64,000 nucleotides of DNA from Chiridota heheva (Eukaryota > Echinodermata > Holothuroidea > Apodida > Chiridotidae): contig JAIGNY010004520.1 of NCBI GenBank assembly GCA_020152595.1, forward strand, positions 342,001-406,000, read 5' to 3'. How positions within the stretch are numbered: position 1 is the first letter of the stretch; the number at the start of each line of letters is the position of its first letter. The notes under the pieces are model-generated. The model saw only the letters and a program-made list of their open reading frames with translations. It did not search any database and was not told the origin of the DNA. Below, in pieces: positions 1 through 12,459 of the stretch. The position numbers were made by a program, and so were the translations under genes.

Positions 1-80
1 TTTTTATTTAATGCAGTCAAAAGTTCACTGAAAATTGTTACTTTATTGTTAGGTATTTCTATACTTCAGGAGATATCAAG

Positions 81-551
81 GGTATTAAAACCAGGCTTGT
101 AACAAGGTTTTTAAACTAGGCTTGTAACAGGGTTTTCAAACCAAGCTTGTAACAGGGTTTATAAACCAGGCTTGTAACAGGGTTTTCAAACCAGGCTTGT
201 AACAGGGGTTTTCAAACCAGGCTTGTAGCAAGGGTTTTTAAACCAGGCTTGTAGCAGGGGTTTTCAAACCAGGCTTGTAGCAGGGGCTTTTAAACCAGGC
301 TTGTAGCAGGGGTTTTCAAACTAGCCTTGTAGCAGGGGTTTTCAAACCAGCCTTGTAGCAGAGGTTTTCAAACTAGCCTTGTAGCAGAGGTTTTCAAACC
401 AGGCTTGTAGCAGGGGTTTTCAAACCAGGCTTGTAGCAGGGCTTTTCAAACCAGCCTTGTGGCAGGGGTTTTCAAACCAGGCTTGTAGCAGGGGTTTTCA
501 AACCAGCCTTTTAGCAGGGGTTTTCAAACCGGGCTTGTAGCAGGGGTTTTC
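81..551. repeat. Minisatellite, about 26-bp unit
   Basis: About 18 tandem copies of a unit containing AAACCAGGCTTGTAGCAGGG followed by GTTTTC. Copies vary by single substitutions (GTAGCA/GTAACA, CAGGC/CAGCC), and the left copies are more diverged than the right ones. Confidence 0.95.
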
Positions 552-3500
552 CCTTAACGGGAGGCGGGACCGAAGTGTTAAGAAGTGGATCTAATTTTCT
601 GTCCCATGTATGATCAGTTTTGTAAAGTCAGTCAAGGTAGGGCATATAGATATATTGGCATAGGAAGATTAGCTTGTTGAATAAACAAAGTTACGGGTGA
701 AAATTGGGTGATCTATTTAAGATTTTTTGATGGGGTCCATTTTTTTGTAAATGTTAAAGCTTTTTACAGCGTGACAGTAATTCAGTACAGATTGATATCA
801 GGTTTATTCAGAACTGCAAGTACTAAAAATTGAAACCAGAATTGTCATGACAGGTTGGGCCAGTGCTGCATTCATTCATGCTATACATGATACAATAAAT
901 TCTTTCTTTTATCTCTAAACAAGTTATCCGAGTTAAACAAACAAGTTATCCGTGTTAAACATAGATTGCCAAATGCAATTTCTAATATGAATATCTCAGC
1001 TCTTTGGTATTACTGTAGCTAAAGATATGTAGCTGCCTGCCGCCAGTGACTAGAAAAGGCTATCATCTCACCAGCCAGGATGCATAAATGTCACTTCCAG
1101 ACCTAGACAATAGTGAGGATGGTAACACCAATCTGGGAAAAAGCTAGAGGCAAGCTAGAGGTCCCAGGTTTGCTTCCCGGTGGGTGCTGCACAACCAGTT
1201 TAACAAACGGCTGTGAACATCTTTTTATATAACCTTTTTTGAGAAAAGGATGTAAAGTGCCCTTTCTACTTAAACACTTACTTAAATCAGTGCATGTTTC
1301 TACCAGACACATAGCATTGGAGATACATTTTCTATAAAGATTTTCAAAGCACTCAATCCCATTGTTAGTAGGATAAAGCCTGAATTATGCCAAAAATTTA
1401 GCTCCTTTGTAACTAAGTAGCATAAACTATTTCAGCTATTGAACAGTTGAACACAAGGTCTCTAATTCCTTTGATCTTTTCATGCAGGAATGAGAAGCTG
1501 ATTTCTTTTCCTTACTTTATCTGTTTAAAACTAAAATCGAAACACCTGAGCTTTTGAAAGGTGAAATAAATATCTTTTTTTTACAACCGTACATGACTCA
1601 CAGGAATTATCTGGTTTGGGCGTGAGGGTGGTAGCTCTCTAAATCTTGGTATCGTGTCATTTTACAGAGGAATTATATAGAAATAAGATATGTGCCTTAT
1701 CTATTTTCGTCATTATTGATGCTCATGGGTAAATACTTATTTTAATAGGGCTTGATGGGCTGTCAGGTGATAGTTGCGTTTCATCTTATTTATGTTCTTT
1801 GGATAAAGGAAAACATATCTTCTCGGAAGAATTTGTAATAATTGACGAAAATGTTGGTAGGTATTAGGTATTGTGGTTGAAATGGAGATTGCATATTGGC
1901 GCGTTTCAATCATAGTATTTCTCATTAAGGATTGGATAATAAGTGAACTTGACATTTCAAATAGTTTGTGCTTTTTGTTGGGAAGGATGGTATGAAGGAG
2001 CAAATGTTGGGGGCTGTTTAACAAGAAAATTAACGCTTTTTCATAAATAAAACTGAAACCTATGCTCTGGTCACGTTTACATTAATTTCAGCACCATGAT
2101 TTTATAATACCCTCTAGGCACATTTTACTATGACTGTCGCAGTGCTGTTGAATTGCACCAAACAAACAAATATTCTCTTTACATGAACAAAGTTGCCCTT
2201 AAAGAATGTGATAATAAGCTGATAAGTAGTTTAAGAGCTTGTGCCTCCTGTCCTTCTTCTCTGTGACCCTTGAACGAGCAAAATCCACCTACAGTAACAA
2301 TTAAGTTTAAAGATAATCATTGGGATTCAACAGAAGAACAAGATGGGAAAGAAGAGTTCAGTTATAAGCAGCAAGATAAAACTAAAATCATTTTGTAAGG
2401 GAAATACTCATTGAAAACAGCAATTGTGGTCACCCTTGTGTTTGTATGTAAAGGTTCCACCAAAAAATTTCTCTGTAAAAATGGATACAGCTTAAAAGTG
2501 TAATCAAAATTAAGACAATTTTCCTGAAGGAATTACTGATTTTAATTTATTAAATAGATGTGGGTCAAAGAAGAATGCCTGAAGAATATTGTATGTGCAA
2601 TTTTCCATCATAGTTTATTTTGATAGGAGTGTATATACCATTAAACCATGAAACTGTTAGGTGTTTTGCTGTCAGTAGAGAATAGCTTGTTCTAGATTAT
2701 GTCTCATACTAAGTAGGATTTATAAAGAGATTAATAGGTTAGCAGAAGTGTGGTATTGAGGAAAGAATCCCAATTTAAAAAAAAATTCCCTCAGAAAAAG
2801 TACGTGATGATAGATTTGCAAGTGAGGAACAAATGTCTAACAGTGTTAATTGTAAACTTCTTTTATTAATGAATGTTTTTATTCAGGTTGACTTCTGTCC
2901 CCTGATTTCACATTTTGAGAAAAAAAAAAGTTGACCCCTCTACAAACAGCTTAGGTTGTCTGTCATCAAAAACAAGTTGAAGATTGTTCTAAAGTTGTTC
3001 TGCCATTGTGCTCCAGTTTTACCTGGAGTTAAAACTGAGACCACCAAAGTGCTGGCCTAGTGCAAACCAGTTGAGTGATTGTTAGGTGCGGAGTTAAAAT
3101 GGGAGTTCTGGGTCGATGAAAAGATCATGGCAGATGATCAGGGTGATTTCTTACATTGCAGAAACGGGACAAAAAGTTAAGCCTAAGAAAAATATTTCCT
3201 CGAAAGCACATGTGGGGTCGTTTTTTTTACCTGCAAAGGTTTAAATACCAGCGGAAGATAATTTATCATCAGTATCATTTTATATTCTCTATGGAAGATG
3301 GTTTTATTGACAGATTGAAGTGATAGTTTCATATGATTGGTTTATGAATTGATAATTAAAGGAGTAGGGCTATGGTGTTTGTGCATAAGTTGATTGAACA
3401 TTCTTTACATTCTGAGCCACTGAAATAAGGGTTCAATGTGGCACTTATTGGGCTTATATTGTGTATACTTCAAACAAATTGCAATGATTATTTTGAAAAA

Positions 3501-3979
3501 CTGTAAAAATGTAGTTACCAATAATTTCTTTAAGCTACAATACAAATTTGAAGAGCAAACCCACCCTGTATGCATCTGCAATATTATGGACACCAGCGTA
3601 GTGTACTATCTTGTTTCTGCATTCTTCTATTATCATCATTATTGCAATTGATAAAAAGATAACTTCATATATGGAAGTTTCATTTTTCAGTAAGATTGGA
3701 CTGGACCAGGACCAGTGTGCAAATATTCTTGCATTCTTTGAATATTTCCTGATGTTATTTTTGATTTTTTTTTTGGATAACAAAACTTAATCAAATTCTT
3801 CAGTACAAAATTTGTTTGCAAACTATAGAAATATATATGAAATTATTGCATTAGTAAACAAAGTTGACAAACACACCTATAGAGAAATGAGATAAATAAC
3901 AGGGGAAACTATGACTCAATGAGTATAGTATGTCATTAGATAGTGAAACTGAAGTTAGGTATGCAAATACATACTTTAG
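552..3979. other. No gene recognised
   Basis: AT-rich sequence on both strands with only short ORFs and no exon-like block with good splice sites. The one exception is a possible tRNA-derived SINE near 1100-1200, listed separately. Confidence 0.6.
1100..1200 (+). mobile_element. Possible decayed tRNA-derived SINE head
   Basis: A stretch resembling a tRNA D-arm (GAGGATGGTAACACC) is followed about 45 bases later by GGTCCCAGGTTTGCTTCCCG. The latter resembles a T-arm with a degraded B box (GGTTCGATTCC in tRNAs). No intact cloverleaf or flanking duplication is seen. It may be chance similarity. Confidence 0.35.
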
Positions 3980-4152
3980 CCTACATTAGTCAATAGTGCT
4001 GACAAACACTCATATTTTAGAGGAATATTCTCATGGATTTTCATTTTTCATATATGATAGAGAATGCCTACATTAGTCAATAGTGCTGACAAACACTCAT
4101 ATTTTAGAGGAATATTCTCATGGATTTTCATTTTTCATATATGATAGAGAAT
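3980..4152. repeat. 87-bp tandem duplication
   Basis: Two nearly identical copies, starting at 3980 and 4067. Each includes the left terminal part of MITE E1, so the element's left end is present twice. Confidence 0.93.
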
Positions 4153-4675
4153 TTTTTTAGAAACAAAGGGTGAAAAAACTATGTTAATATCTTATTCCGT
4201 TTAGAAGTTACAAAATTTTTTTTTTTTTGAATTTGAACAAAAGTGACTGATTGGCAACATCTGTGATGTCATAGAGACAATTTCAGCAAAACGTCTTTTG
4301 TAATTCTTTAAAAATGTTTTGGATTTTTTTCTCATTGTAAATTGATGTACACCAAGAAAAAACAAAATGTTTTCTTGTAAATTATATATTCCACCCTGTA
4401 TCTCTATAATGAACCAAAATGCTGTTCGATAATGTAAAAAAAAAGTGATTAGATTTTATAAGAAATAAATAAAGAACTGCTGGATTTGCCTTGATGACAC
4501 CACCAAGCTGAAGGACATACTATATGGGGTGTTTTTAAAAACATTTTCCTTCTCTTTAAATTGTTATAACTTCTAAATGGAATAAGATATTAATATAGTT
4601 TTTTCACCACTTTGTTTCTACAAGTTTTCTCTATCATATATGAAAAAATGAAAATTCATGGGAATATTCCTTTAA
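4107..4675. mobile_element. MITE family E, copy 1 (long terminal inverted repeats)
   Basis: The left side runs GAGGAATATTCTCATGG and then TTCATTTTTCATATATGATAG. The right side carries the reverse complement and ends CATGGGAATATTCCTTTAAG. The inverted match runs inward for over 100 bases, through the segment around GGTGAAAAAACTATGTTAAT. It contains no coding capacity, so it is a non-autonomous DNA transposon. Copies 2 and 3 are at 47936-48512 and 51759-52303. Confidence 0.8.
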
Positions 4676-4782
4676 GTGCAGGAAATGAAATCGAAAATAT
4701 TTGAATATCATTGAGTTTTGTGATTGGCTTATTTTAATCTGCATTGATGAAATCCCATTGGTGACACCATGGAGTTCCATAG

Positions 4783-5914
4783 TGTCAATGATATGACACC
4801 CTAAACCCACAATGCTAATAGCAATCACCTCTAGTTTAGATTCAATGATAGGGCACCCTTATCACACAATGCTAATAGCAATCACCTCCAGTTTAGAGTC
4901 AATGATATGATGCCCTAACCCCACAATGCTAATAACAATCACCTTCAGTTTAGATTCAATGATATGACACCCTAATACCACAATGCTAATAGCAATCACC
5001 TCCAGTTTAGAGTCAATGATATGATGCCCTAACCCCACAATGCTAATAACAATCACCTTCAGTTTAGATTCAATGATATGACACCCTAATACCACAATGC
5101 TAATAGCAATCACCTCCAGTTTAGAGTCAATGATATGACGCCCTAATCCCACAATGCTAATAGCAATCACCTCCAGTTTAGAGTCAATGATATGACACCA
5201 TAACCCCACTATGCTAATAACAATCACCTCCAGTTTAGAGTCGATGATATGACACCCTGACCCCACAATGCTAATAACAATCACCTCCAGTTTAGAGTCA
5301 CTGATATGACACCCTAACTCCACAATGCTAACAACAATCACCTCCAGTTTAGATTAAATGATATGACACCCTGACCCCACAATGCTAATAACAATCACCT
5401 CCAGTTTAGAGTCACTGATATGACACCCTAACTCCACAATGCTAACAACAATCACCTCCAGTTTAGATTAAATGATATGACACCCTAATGCCACAATGCT
5501 AATAGCAATCACCTCCAGTTTAGAGTCAATGATATGACTAACACTAAGCTAATAGCAATCACCTTCAGTTTAGAGTCAATGATATGACACCCTAACTCCA
5601 CAATGCTAACAACAATCACCTCCAGTTTAGATTAAATGATATGACACCCTAATGCCACAATGCTAATAGCAATCACCTCCAGTTTAGAGTCAATGATATG
5701 ACGCCCTAACCCCACTAAGCTAATAGCAATCACCTTCAGTTTAGAGTCAATGATATGACACCCTAACTCCACAATGCTAATAGCAATCACCTCCAGTTTA
5801 GAGTGGATAATATGGCACCCTGACCCCACAATGCTAATAGCAATCACCTCCAGTTTAGAGTGGATAATATGGCACCCTGACCCCACAATGCTAATAGCAA
5901 TCACCTCTAGTTTT
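4783..5914. repeat. Minisatellite, 57-bp unit
   Basis: About 20 copies of a unit containing CACAATGCTAATAGCAATCA and CCTCCAGTTTAGAGTCAATG. The period is divisible by three, so the minus strand reads as long repeats of a 19-residue motif (SIVGLGCHIIDSKLEV). These are array by-products with no start context or splice signals. Groups of units recur in the same order, suggesting block duplication. Confidence 0.95.
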
Positions 5915-6996
5915 GATGCCCCTTTTTATCTATAAAATATCAATGTATATTTTGAAGATGCAATTGTTTTACCACAGAGGAAGAATCCTCAACATGTCAT
6001 TGCTTTGTAGTTACAAGTGGTCCCCCCACAAGCAAAGAAAGAGAAATAAACATTGTGGCTTCAAAAGTAGGCCATGATATCCTGCTTAACAATTCCTTAA
6101 TCTATTCTAATTTCAAATAATGGATGAGACATTGTCCATGCCGACCCTCACAAGGATCTTAATTTCATATCATTTGTGTGATGATGGCCTTGAATTTGTT
6201 GTGAAAGCTGAAGGGTATGCGTGCTAGGACCCCGACCGTGCATGGAATGAGTACTAATAGATCAGTAAGTGTTTGGTACAGGTGGGCATTGCATCGCTTC
6301 AAACAGGTGCTTGGGTCAGATTACATGGACTCCTCAGATCGCAGGATGTTCCACATTCTTTTGTGCTGATGGAAAAGAGAGGAACAATTTAATTCTTTTG
6401 TGTTATTTTGTTTGTTTTTAATACTTGTAAGAATGAGTGCACTTTTGTTGGAAATGAGAGTTCCCTATTTAAGTACTTGAAAAAGTCTGAAGAACAGAAA
6501 TGTTATTGTTAATGGTATTTTGATGTCCAAGCACAGCAAAACTCTCACAATATGTACAATCATTTGATTCATTCTTGTTTGCTATCTTTTGTTTTTAAAG
6601 ATTTTTTGACAGGTGGTGCTATACAAATTTGATTTGGATTTTATGAAAACTTAGTGAGAAATTGACCCTTCAAATTAAAGATCTTAATATGCAAATTTTA
6701 TATGCAAATATGTTAATTGTATGATTGGGTTGATCCAAGAAGTACAGTTGTCATGTCTGTAAAAATTTGGTTAGATTTTAACCCAATTTACTCCATAATA
6801 TAAGTTATATATAATAATATATAAAATAAAGGTTATTTCAAAATTTTAATTTGGTTTCACTAATTATTCAATACCCCATTTAATAAGTATTATAATCAGT
6901 AGAGGTTCATAGGCCTTTAATGATAAGGTTGAGCAGTCTTTGGAATTGTAGATGGGCGTGCATAAGTGACTGTCTTCTTCACCTTAGACAAATGCT
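5915..6996. other. No gene recognised
   Basis: AT-rich DNA without ORFs of note. The only slightly GC-richer stretch is 6190-6360. I see no domain or splice-flanked block. Confidence 0.55.
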
Positions 6997-7318
6997 CAGA
7001 CCCGTAGCTTGATTTAAATAGGAGCAGGGTGCTAGACTTGTTGATGGGCACATTAATGCGCACGCGAAGCACTGCGTCTTTTCGGCATGGAGTCCAGGAT
7101 CCCCTTTACAAACAGGACAATTGCTTACTATGCTATTATTCTGTGTTCTGTATTCATTTATGAGGTTAATTAAGATTATTAAGTAAAAATTTTTTTTTTT
7201 AAATTAAAAAGAATTACCATTTTTTTTTTATAAGGGTCCGCCCTTCCCCCCTGGGCGGACCCCCAGGGGGGCAGGACGGGCCCACAGAGGGGCGGGATGG
7301 GCCGCCCCTGTAAAACAG
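6997..7318 (+). mobile_element. Dispersed element H, copy 1 (internally deleted)
   Basis: Begins CAGACCCGTAGCTTGATTTA and shares GGTGCTAGACTTGTTGA, ACAGGACAATTGCTTACTAT and a G-rich end with copies at 27843 and 50614. It lacks the central AGAAGCTCTGGGATTTTAG block found in the others. The 3' part holds a perfect 10-bp hairpin, GGGTCCGCCC (7234-7243) and GGGCGGACCC (7253-7262). It is non-coding. Confidence 0.8.
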
Positions 7319-8955
7319 CAAAGCTTGGGGTCTGAATGCTGATTTCAACTGATCATTTAATTCTGGCAAGGTCTGGTACACTTCAGGGAAAGTATGTATT
7401 TTATTCGCATTTTCTCTGTGAAAGTAGAGCACCCCTTCAAACACCACTGACCAGTGGGAGTGTAAGTGACCAACAATGTTAAGAAGAGTAACAACATGAA
7501 CAAGGCATTTCTCACTCCAAAAAGAAGAAGCCAGATGAATGATCAAATGCTTAAAACATTTGGAACAAAATTGAAAACTTGATTTCAGTGGTTGATGCTT
7601 TGGTGAATGTAAGTTTATTCCATGTCTCTAAAGTTTGAGGAATGCATGTTTCACAAAAGATGGGAGGTATACCATGGAGCTCTCGGCTTTATCTCCACAC
7701 AAAGCTTTTATAGTTGAGATGATCAAAGGATTATTACAGTCCAAAGACCTTGGTATGTTTTCATAATTGTTGCTAAGTGAGTTAAACAGGACATGTTGCA
7801 AAAGTACTGGTCAAATCTTCCAAGGACATATTCTCCTTTATTTCACCCCTAGTTAATCGGGCATTTCCTTGTATTTCCTCCTATCAATAGTGCAATCACA
7901 TCTGCCTCTTCTATTGGAACATATTAAAATTCCATATATAGTGAGTGTATTTGTAGACATGTATTACTCAATAGGGGAGGGGAGGGGGGTATTTCCCCCC
8001 CAAAATTTGTTGTCTTTATAAAATCTGTAAGACCCCTAATTTCCCTATGATCTTCATGTTTTCAAGATATGATGCACTTTCTCCCAGGTCTTGATTTACT
8101 CACTCATTTTTTGACTAATCCTGGGGCATTTTGATTACAATCTATTGAGATGTGCATGTGTTCACTAAGTATCATATTGTCAATCTTTGAAAGGAAACCA
8201 TTTGCAAAATTCAAAGGAAATAATCGGTTGTATGTAAACACTTCAGATGCCCTAGTTGTTTTGATTGGTTCTCATAAGTCAGGTACCTCAGAGTATAAGT
8301 TCAAGCACTTCAGATAAATTGCTTTCAATTATAATGAAAAGTATGAAAGTAATACAAACTTTCATTCAGATTGGTTTAGCCATTTTGTAACTTTTTGAAT
8401 TTAAATGCCTTAATATGCATATTTCTGATGTGTGACTAGACTCATGTTAATCCTTTGGTTTTTTGGTTTCAAAGAAAACCAAAAATGGTAGTGAAATTGA
8501 TTATTCTGTATAGAATATATACAAATTAGATGTTGTGTTTCTGGCTTCATCCCATTCTGCTCTTTTTTAAACTGCTGAATATGCATCAGAAAGACTTCCA
8601 GTTTAATGATTTTTTTTTTCCATGAACGGGTACTTCAGGGCACATATTTTTATTTCCGTTTATAACAATAGCTGTGAAAGAATGCCAAATCCTGTTTATG
8701 AGGTAATAAAAGCTTGTCATGCCCCAGCGACCTTTGCTAGCATTCAGTATGAGGTATTCAACCATAACTTAAAGGAATGGTGCATTTTACCAGCCACATA
8801 TGACCTGTAGGTTGTTTGCATTATGAATTCATGCTTGCATAGAATGCACAGGTATTGAAACATTGTTTCATTGACTATTTCTCTGGATTCTGTTTATTCA
8901 ACTGATATATATTTGATTGGTTTAGATCCTCAACAAATTGCACTGAAAATATTTT
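7319..8955. other. No gene recognised
   Basis: AT-rich sequence. The short ORF at 8622-8810 and the minus-strand ORF at 7214-7546, which partly overlaps element H1, show no domain, codon bias or splice support. A short G-run (GGGGAGGGGAGGGG) lies near 7975. Confidence 0.55.
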
Positions 8956-9230
8956 TGGGATAGTGAGCTTTTAGGGATAGTGAGCTTTAGGGGATAGTGA
9001 GCTTTTGGGGATAGTGAGCTTTAGGGGGATAGTGAGCTTTAGGGGGATAGTGAGCTTTTGGGAATAGTGAGCCTTTGGGGATAGTGAACTTTTGGGGATA
9101 GTGAGCTTTTGGGGATAGTGAGCTTTAGGGGGATAGTGAGCTTTTGGGAATAATGAGCCTTGGGGGGATAGTGAGCTTTTTAGGATAGTGAGCTTTTGGG
9201 GATAGTGAAGATTAGGGTATAGTGAGCTTG
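8956..9230. repeat. Minisatellite, 18-19-bp unit
   Basis: About 14 copies of GGGGATAGTGAGCTTTTG and variants with AGGGGG in place of TTGGGG. Confidence 0.93.
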
Positions 9231-9419
9231 TTACAGTGTGTCATTTCTAGTCAGATATCAGTCATTTCTACTTGGCCACACAAATTTGTTATTATTTCTA
9301 TTGTTGAATATCTCCATAATGGGAAAAATAGCTTTAAATATTTGACCAAGAGTGACAATGGAACAAACTGTATCATTTAAAGTTACTTTGCAGTGTTGAA
9401 CTGACCATTGTGGCACAAT

Positions 9420-9585
9420 GGCCCCTTACTCAGCACCTCCAAGGGCCAGATGCTCTGCGTCTCTGAGGACCCCTTGCTCTGCACCTTCGAGGGCCCTTAC
9501 TCTGCACCTCCGAGGGCCCCTTGCTACGCGCCTCCGAGGTTTCCTTGCTCCATGCCTCCGAGGGCCCCTTGCTCTAAGGGCCCCT
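9420..9585. repeat. Minisatellite, 24-bp unit
   Basis: About 7 degenerate copies containing CCCCTTGCTC and GCACCTCCGAGGG. It is C-rich on the + strand. Overlapping ORFs in two frames arise only because the unit lacks stop codons and is a multiple of three. Confidence 0.88.
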
Positions 9586-10346
9586 CTCATACCAATACTT
9601 TAGCAATAAGCTGAGCCCTCTTCAGTACCAAAGATCAGGGTCCGAGCCATACTCTGATTAAGATTCATATTTCAACATGCTGCATAATTTTTGTCCTTGT
9701 ATTGAAAATTCTTGGTACCCCTTGGTGAACAATTCGTTCTTTCATTTCAAATCTTTGAAATTATCTGGTTTTCTCTTTTTTTTAAATAATATTCCTCTAA
9801 GTATGTTTTGAACACCATATATGGTAACGCTTCCATGAGTGTAAAAGGGAATGGATAGATTACAGGTTTAATGTACTGTTGTAAAATGAATATATTTTGC
9901 TTGTGATAAATGTTAGATTTATTCACTTTAATCCTATACATTTTTAACCTTTTTCGCACAGAGCAAATTTGATTTACTGGTGTTGTGCAGAAGAAATTAG
10001 AATTATGTGTCTTAAAAGAATGTGTAAAATTTTGTTAGAGGTAAAGAATTTGATGATATGGCTTCCAAGGAAAATAAACAGGTGGGACTATTTGAGGTGA
10101 ATTTCTTTGAACTGTTTCAGGAATCCTTGTGCTTCAAAAGGAGTACAACAACTGATAAGACATATGCCATAACTGTGGAAGGTGATGATGAATTTATAGT
10201 TTTAACATGGCATTTTATATTGATGTGTTTTTTTTGGTATTTAATTTACTGTGAGTGATGAAGCTCTAATTTACAGCTATAAATAGAGAAATATTTGGAT
10301 TTTCAACTAAGCAAAACAAAAATAGTTTAATTACCTTATACAGTTT
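9586..10346. other. No gene recognised
   Basis: AT-rich spacer. Short ORFs on both strands (for example 9747-9959 minus and 10058-10258 plus) have no recognisable domain. Confidence 0.5.
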
Positions 10347-10870
10347 GTCCAAATATGTGTCTGAGGTAGCCTTACCAAATGTGTGCCTGAGGTAGCACCT
10401 TACCAAATGTGTGCCTGAGCTAGACCATTACCAAATGTGTGCCTGAGGTAGCACCTTACCAAATGTGTGCATGAGGTAGCACCTTACCAAATGTGTGCCT
10501 AATGTAGCACCTTACCAAATGTGTGCCTGAGGTAGCACCTTACCAAATGTGTGCCTGAGGTAGCACTTCACCAAATGTGTGCCTGAGGTAGCACCTTACC
10601 AAATGTGTGCCTGAGGTAGCGCCTTACCAAATGTGTGCCTGAGGTAGCACCTTACCAAATGTGTGCCTGAGGTAGCACCTTACCAAATGTGTGCCTGAGG
10701 TAGCACCTTACCAAATGTGTGCCTGAGGTAGCACCTTACCAAATGTGTGCCTGAGGTAGCACCTTACCAAATGTGTGCCTACTGTAGCACCTTACTAAAT
10801 GTGTGCCTGAGGTAGCACCTTACCAAATGTGTGCCTACTGTAGCACCTTACCAAATGTGTGCCTGAGGTA
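10347..10870. repeat. Minisatellite, 28-bp unit
   Basis: About 19 copies, most containing ACCAAATGTGTGCCTGAGGT then AGCACCTT. The central copies are nearly identical and the outer ones diverged. A subset has CCTACTGTAGC in place of CCTGAGGTAGC. Confidence 0.95.
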
Positions 10871-10899
10871 TAACATATTATAACTCAAATTGACCAAAG

Positions 10900-11130
10900 T
10901 GTAAAAGCGTGTGATGATCAAATGGTAAAACCATGCATTATCTAATGGTAATTTAAAGGCATTGTGAAATGCAAAATCAACATGCGTGTTATTGACCAAC
11001 TGGTAAAACCAACCAAGTAGAAAAACCATGTGTACTATTATAGACTAAGTAGCAAAGCCATGTTTAATTGACCAATAGGTCAAAACCATACATAGTTGAT
11101 GAAATATTAAAACCATACATAGTCAGATAT
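10900..11130. repeat. Degenerate short tandem motif
   Basis: A loosely spaced motif (TTGACCAA-TGGTAAAACCATG) recurs roughly every 30-40 bases. It looks like an old, decayed array next to the 28-bp array. Confidence 0.5.
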
Positions 11131-11839
11131 AGCCGAATGGTTCATGTGTAATTTGCCCAATGGTGGAGGAAGTTCAAGCATAAGATTTGACAGCATATTA
11201 AAAACAAATGGGAACCAATTGAAAACAAATCAGGACAAAAATTGTTTGGCACTCTGCTTCCTTGTCATTTCCAATACACTTTTTATTTTCTATTCAAACT
11301 AAATCCATTTACTAATGGCTGCATTCTAGAGAGGTTGGTAACAGCCATTGAATGAAGGGGTCATTAAACCTAAAAATTATATTCTATGCGATTAATTTTG
11401 GTCATTCCGATGTCTTGTTTATCTTATGTGTTGGAAATCGCACAGTGAGATTTTACGATATTGTTTACTAGCATGGCCACCCTCATGACATGTACACACG
11501 GTATGGTTGGCTTATTGTGACTTATTGTCTGGAGACCTGGAGCTATTGAAATGATTTAATGCCTCAGTAAAGACTAGACTCACATCAGAAAATCATACAT
11601 ATGGTTTTGTCATATCAAATTACTTAGTCTGAGATGTAGGTATCAAATATTGGAATAAACAAATTGTGCGGTTAACAGAGACAAAAGGAAGTGGGAGGGT
11701 CTGTGTATACTATTTAGTTAATTGATTACAAATTTGATGAGACAGATTCTGTATTTCTGATTCTTGATTTGCTGTCAGGATTTATCCGATATATATTTTT
11801 GTTGGCAATTTTAAGTTCAAATGACTAACATGAAAATTT

Positions 11840-12120
11840 TGAAAAAAAGTGATAAATGAGCAACAGTACATCTGTTTTGCTTCATATTTGGGCAATGGGC
11901 ATGATAATTTTGTTTGTTATTGTGTACATGCTTATGTTATCAGCTGATGTCATTAATATGCATGGTGGGTGTGGCTTAATGTGAAAGTGCTAAATGATGT
12001 AAACACCACACTATACCCCTTGAATAATACATCAGATTTATGCTATGTCAGGTACACAGGTGGGTCATAGTCTACATATCTTCTAATGTTGTGGTAGTGA
12101 TTTCATGAATATAAATGATA
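11840..12120 (+). mobile_element. Dispersed ~300-bp-unit element, fragment D
   Basis: Shares GTGATAAATGAGCAAC, TATTGTGTACATGCTTATG and CATTAATATGCATGGTGGG with the right-hand part of elements B (from 37080) and C (from 61710). Only this part of the element is present. Confidence 0.75.
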
Positions 12121-12250
12121 CAGATTTAAGTTAAGGTCTGGGTGGGGGCTGTTTTGTTATGGAGAGAGTGGAGGTTATGGTAAAGGTTGGAATGATGAGT
12201 TGGTTAAGAGTATTTTTGGTATATGAGTGGATACAAAAGGTGGGTTGGGG

Positions 12251-12350
12251 TAGTAGGTGAATGGATGATGGTAGGTGAATGGATGATGGTAGGTGAATGG
12301 ATGATGGTAGGTGAATGAATGATGGTAGGTGAATGGGGATGTTTGGTGAA
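12251..12350. repeat. Minisatellite, 18-bp unit
   Basis: About 5-6 copies of GTAGGTGAATGGATGATG, fading into related G-rich sequence on the right. Confidence 0.88.
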
Positions 12351-12459
12351 TGGGGGGTAGGTTAACGGGGAATGGTACGGTGATGGGGCATGTTGGGAAA
12401 TAGAGGATGGCAGGTGAATTGTGGATTGTAGATAAAGGGGGATGGCAGTTGAAGGGGGA

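Noticed and set aside
10347..10870. Regular direct repeats as a CRISPR array
   Set aside because: Units are contiguous with no unique spacers, no cas genes exist, and the genome is eukaryotic.
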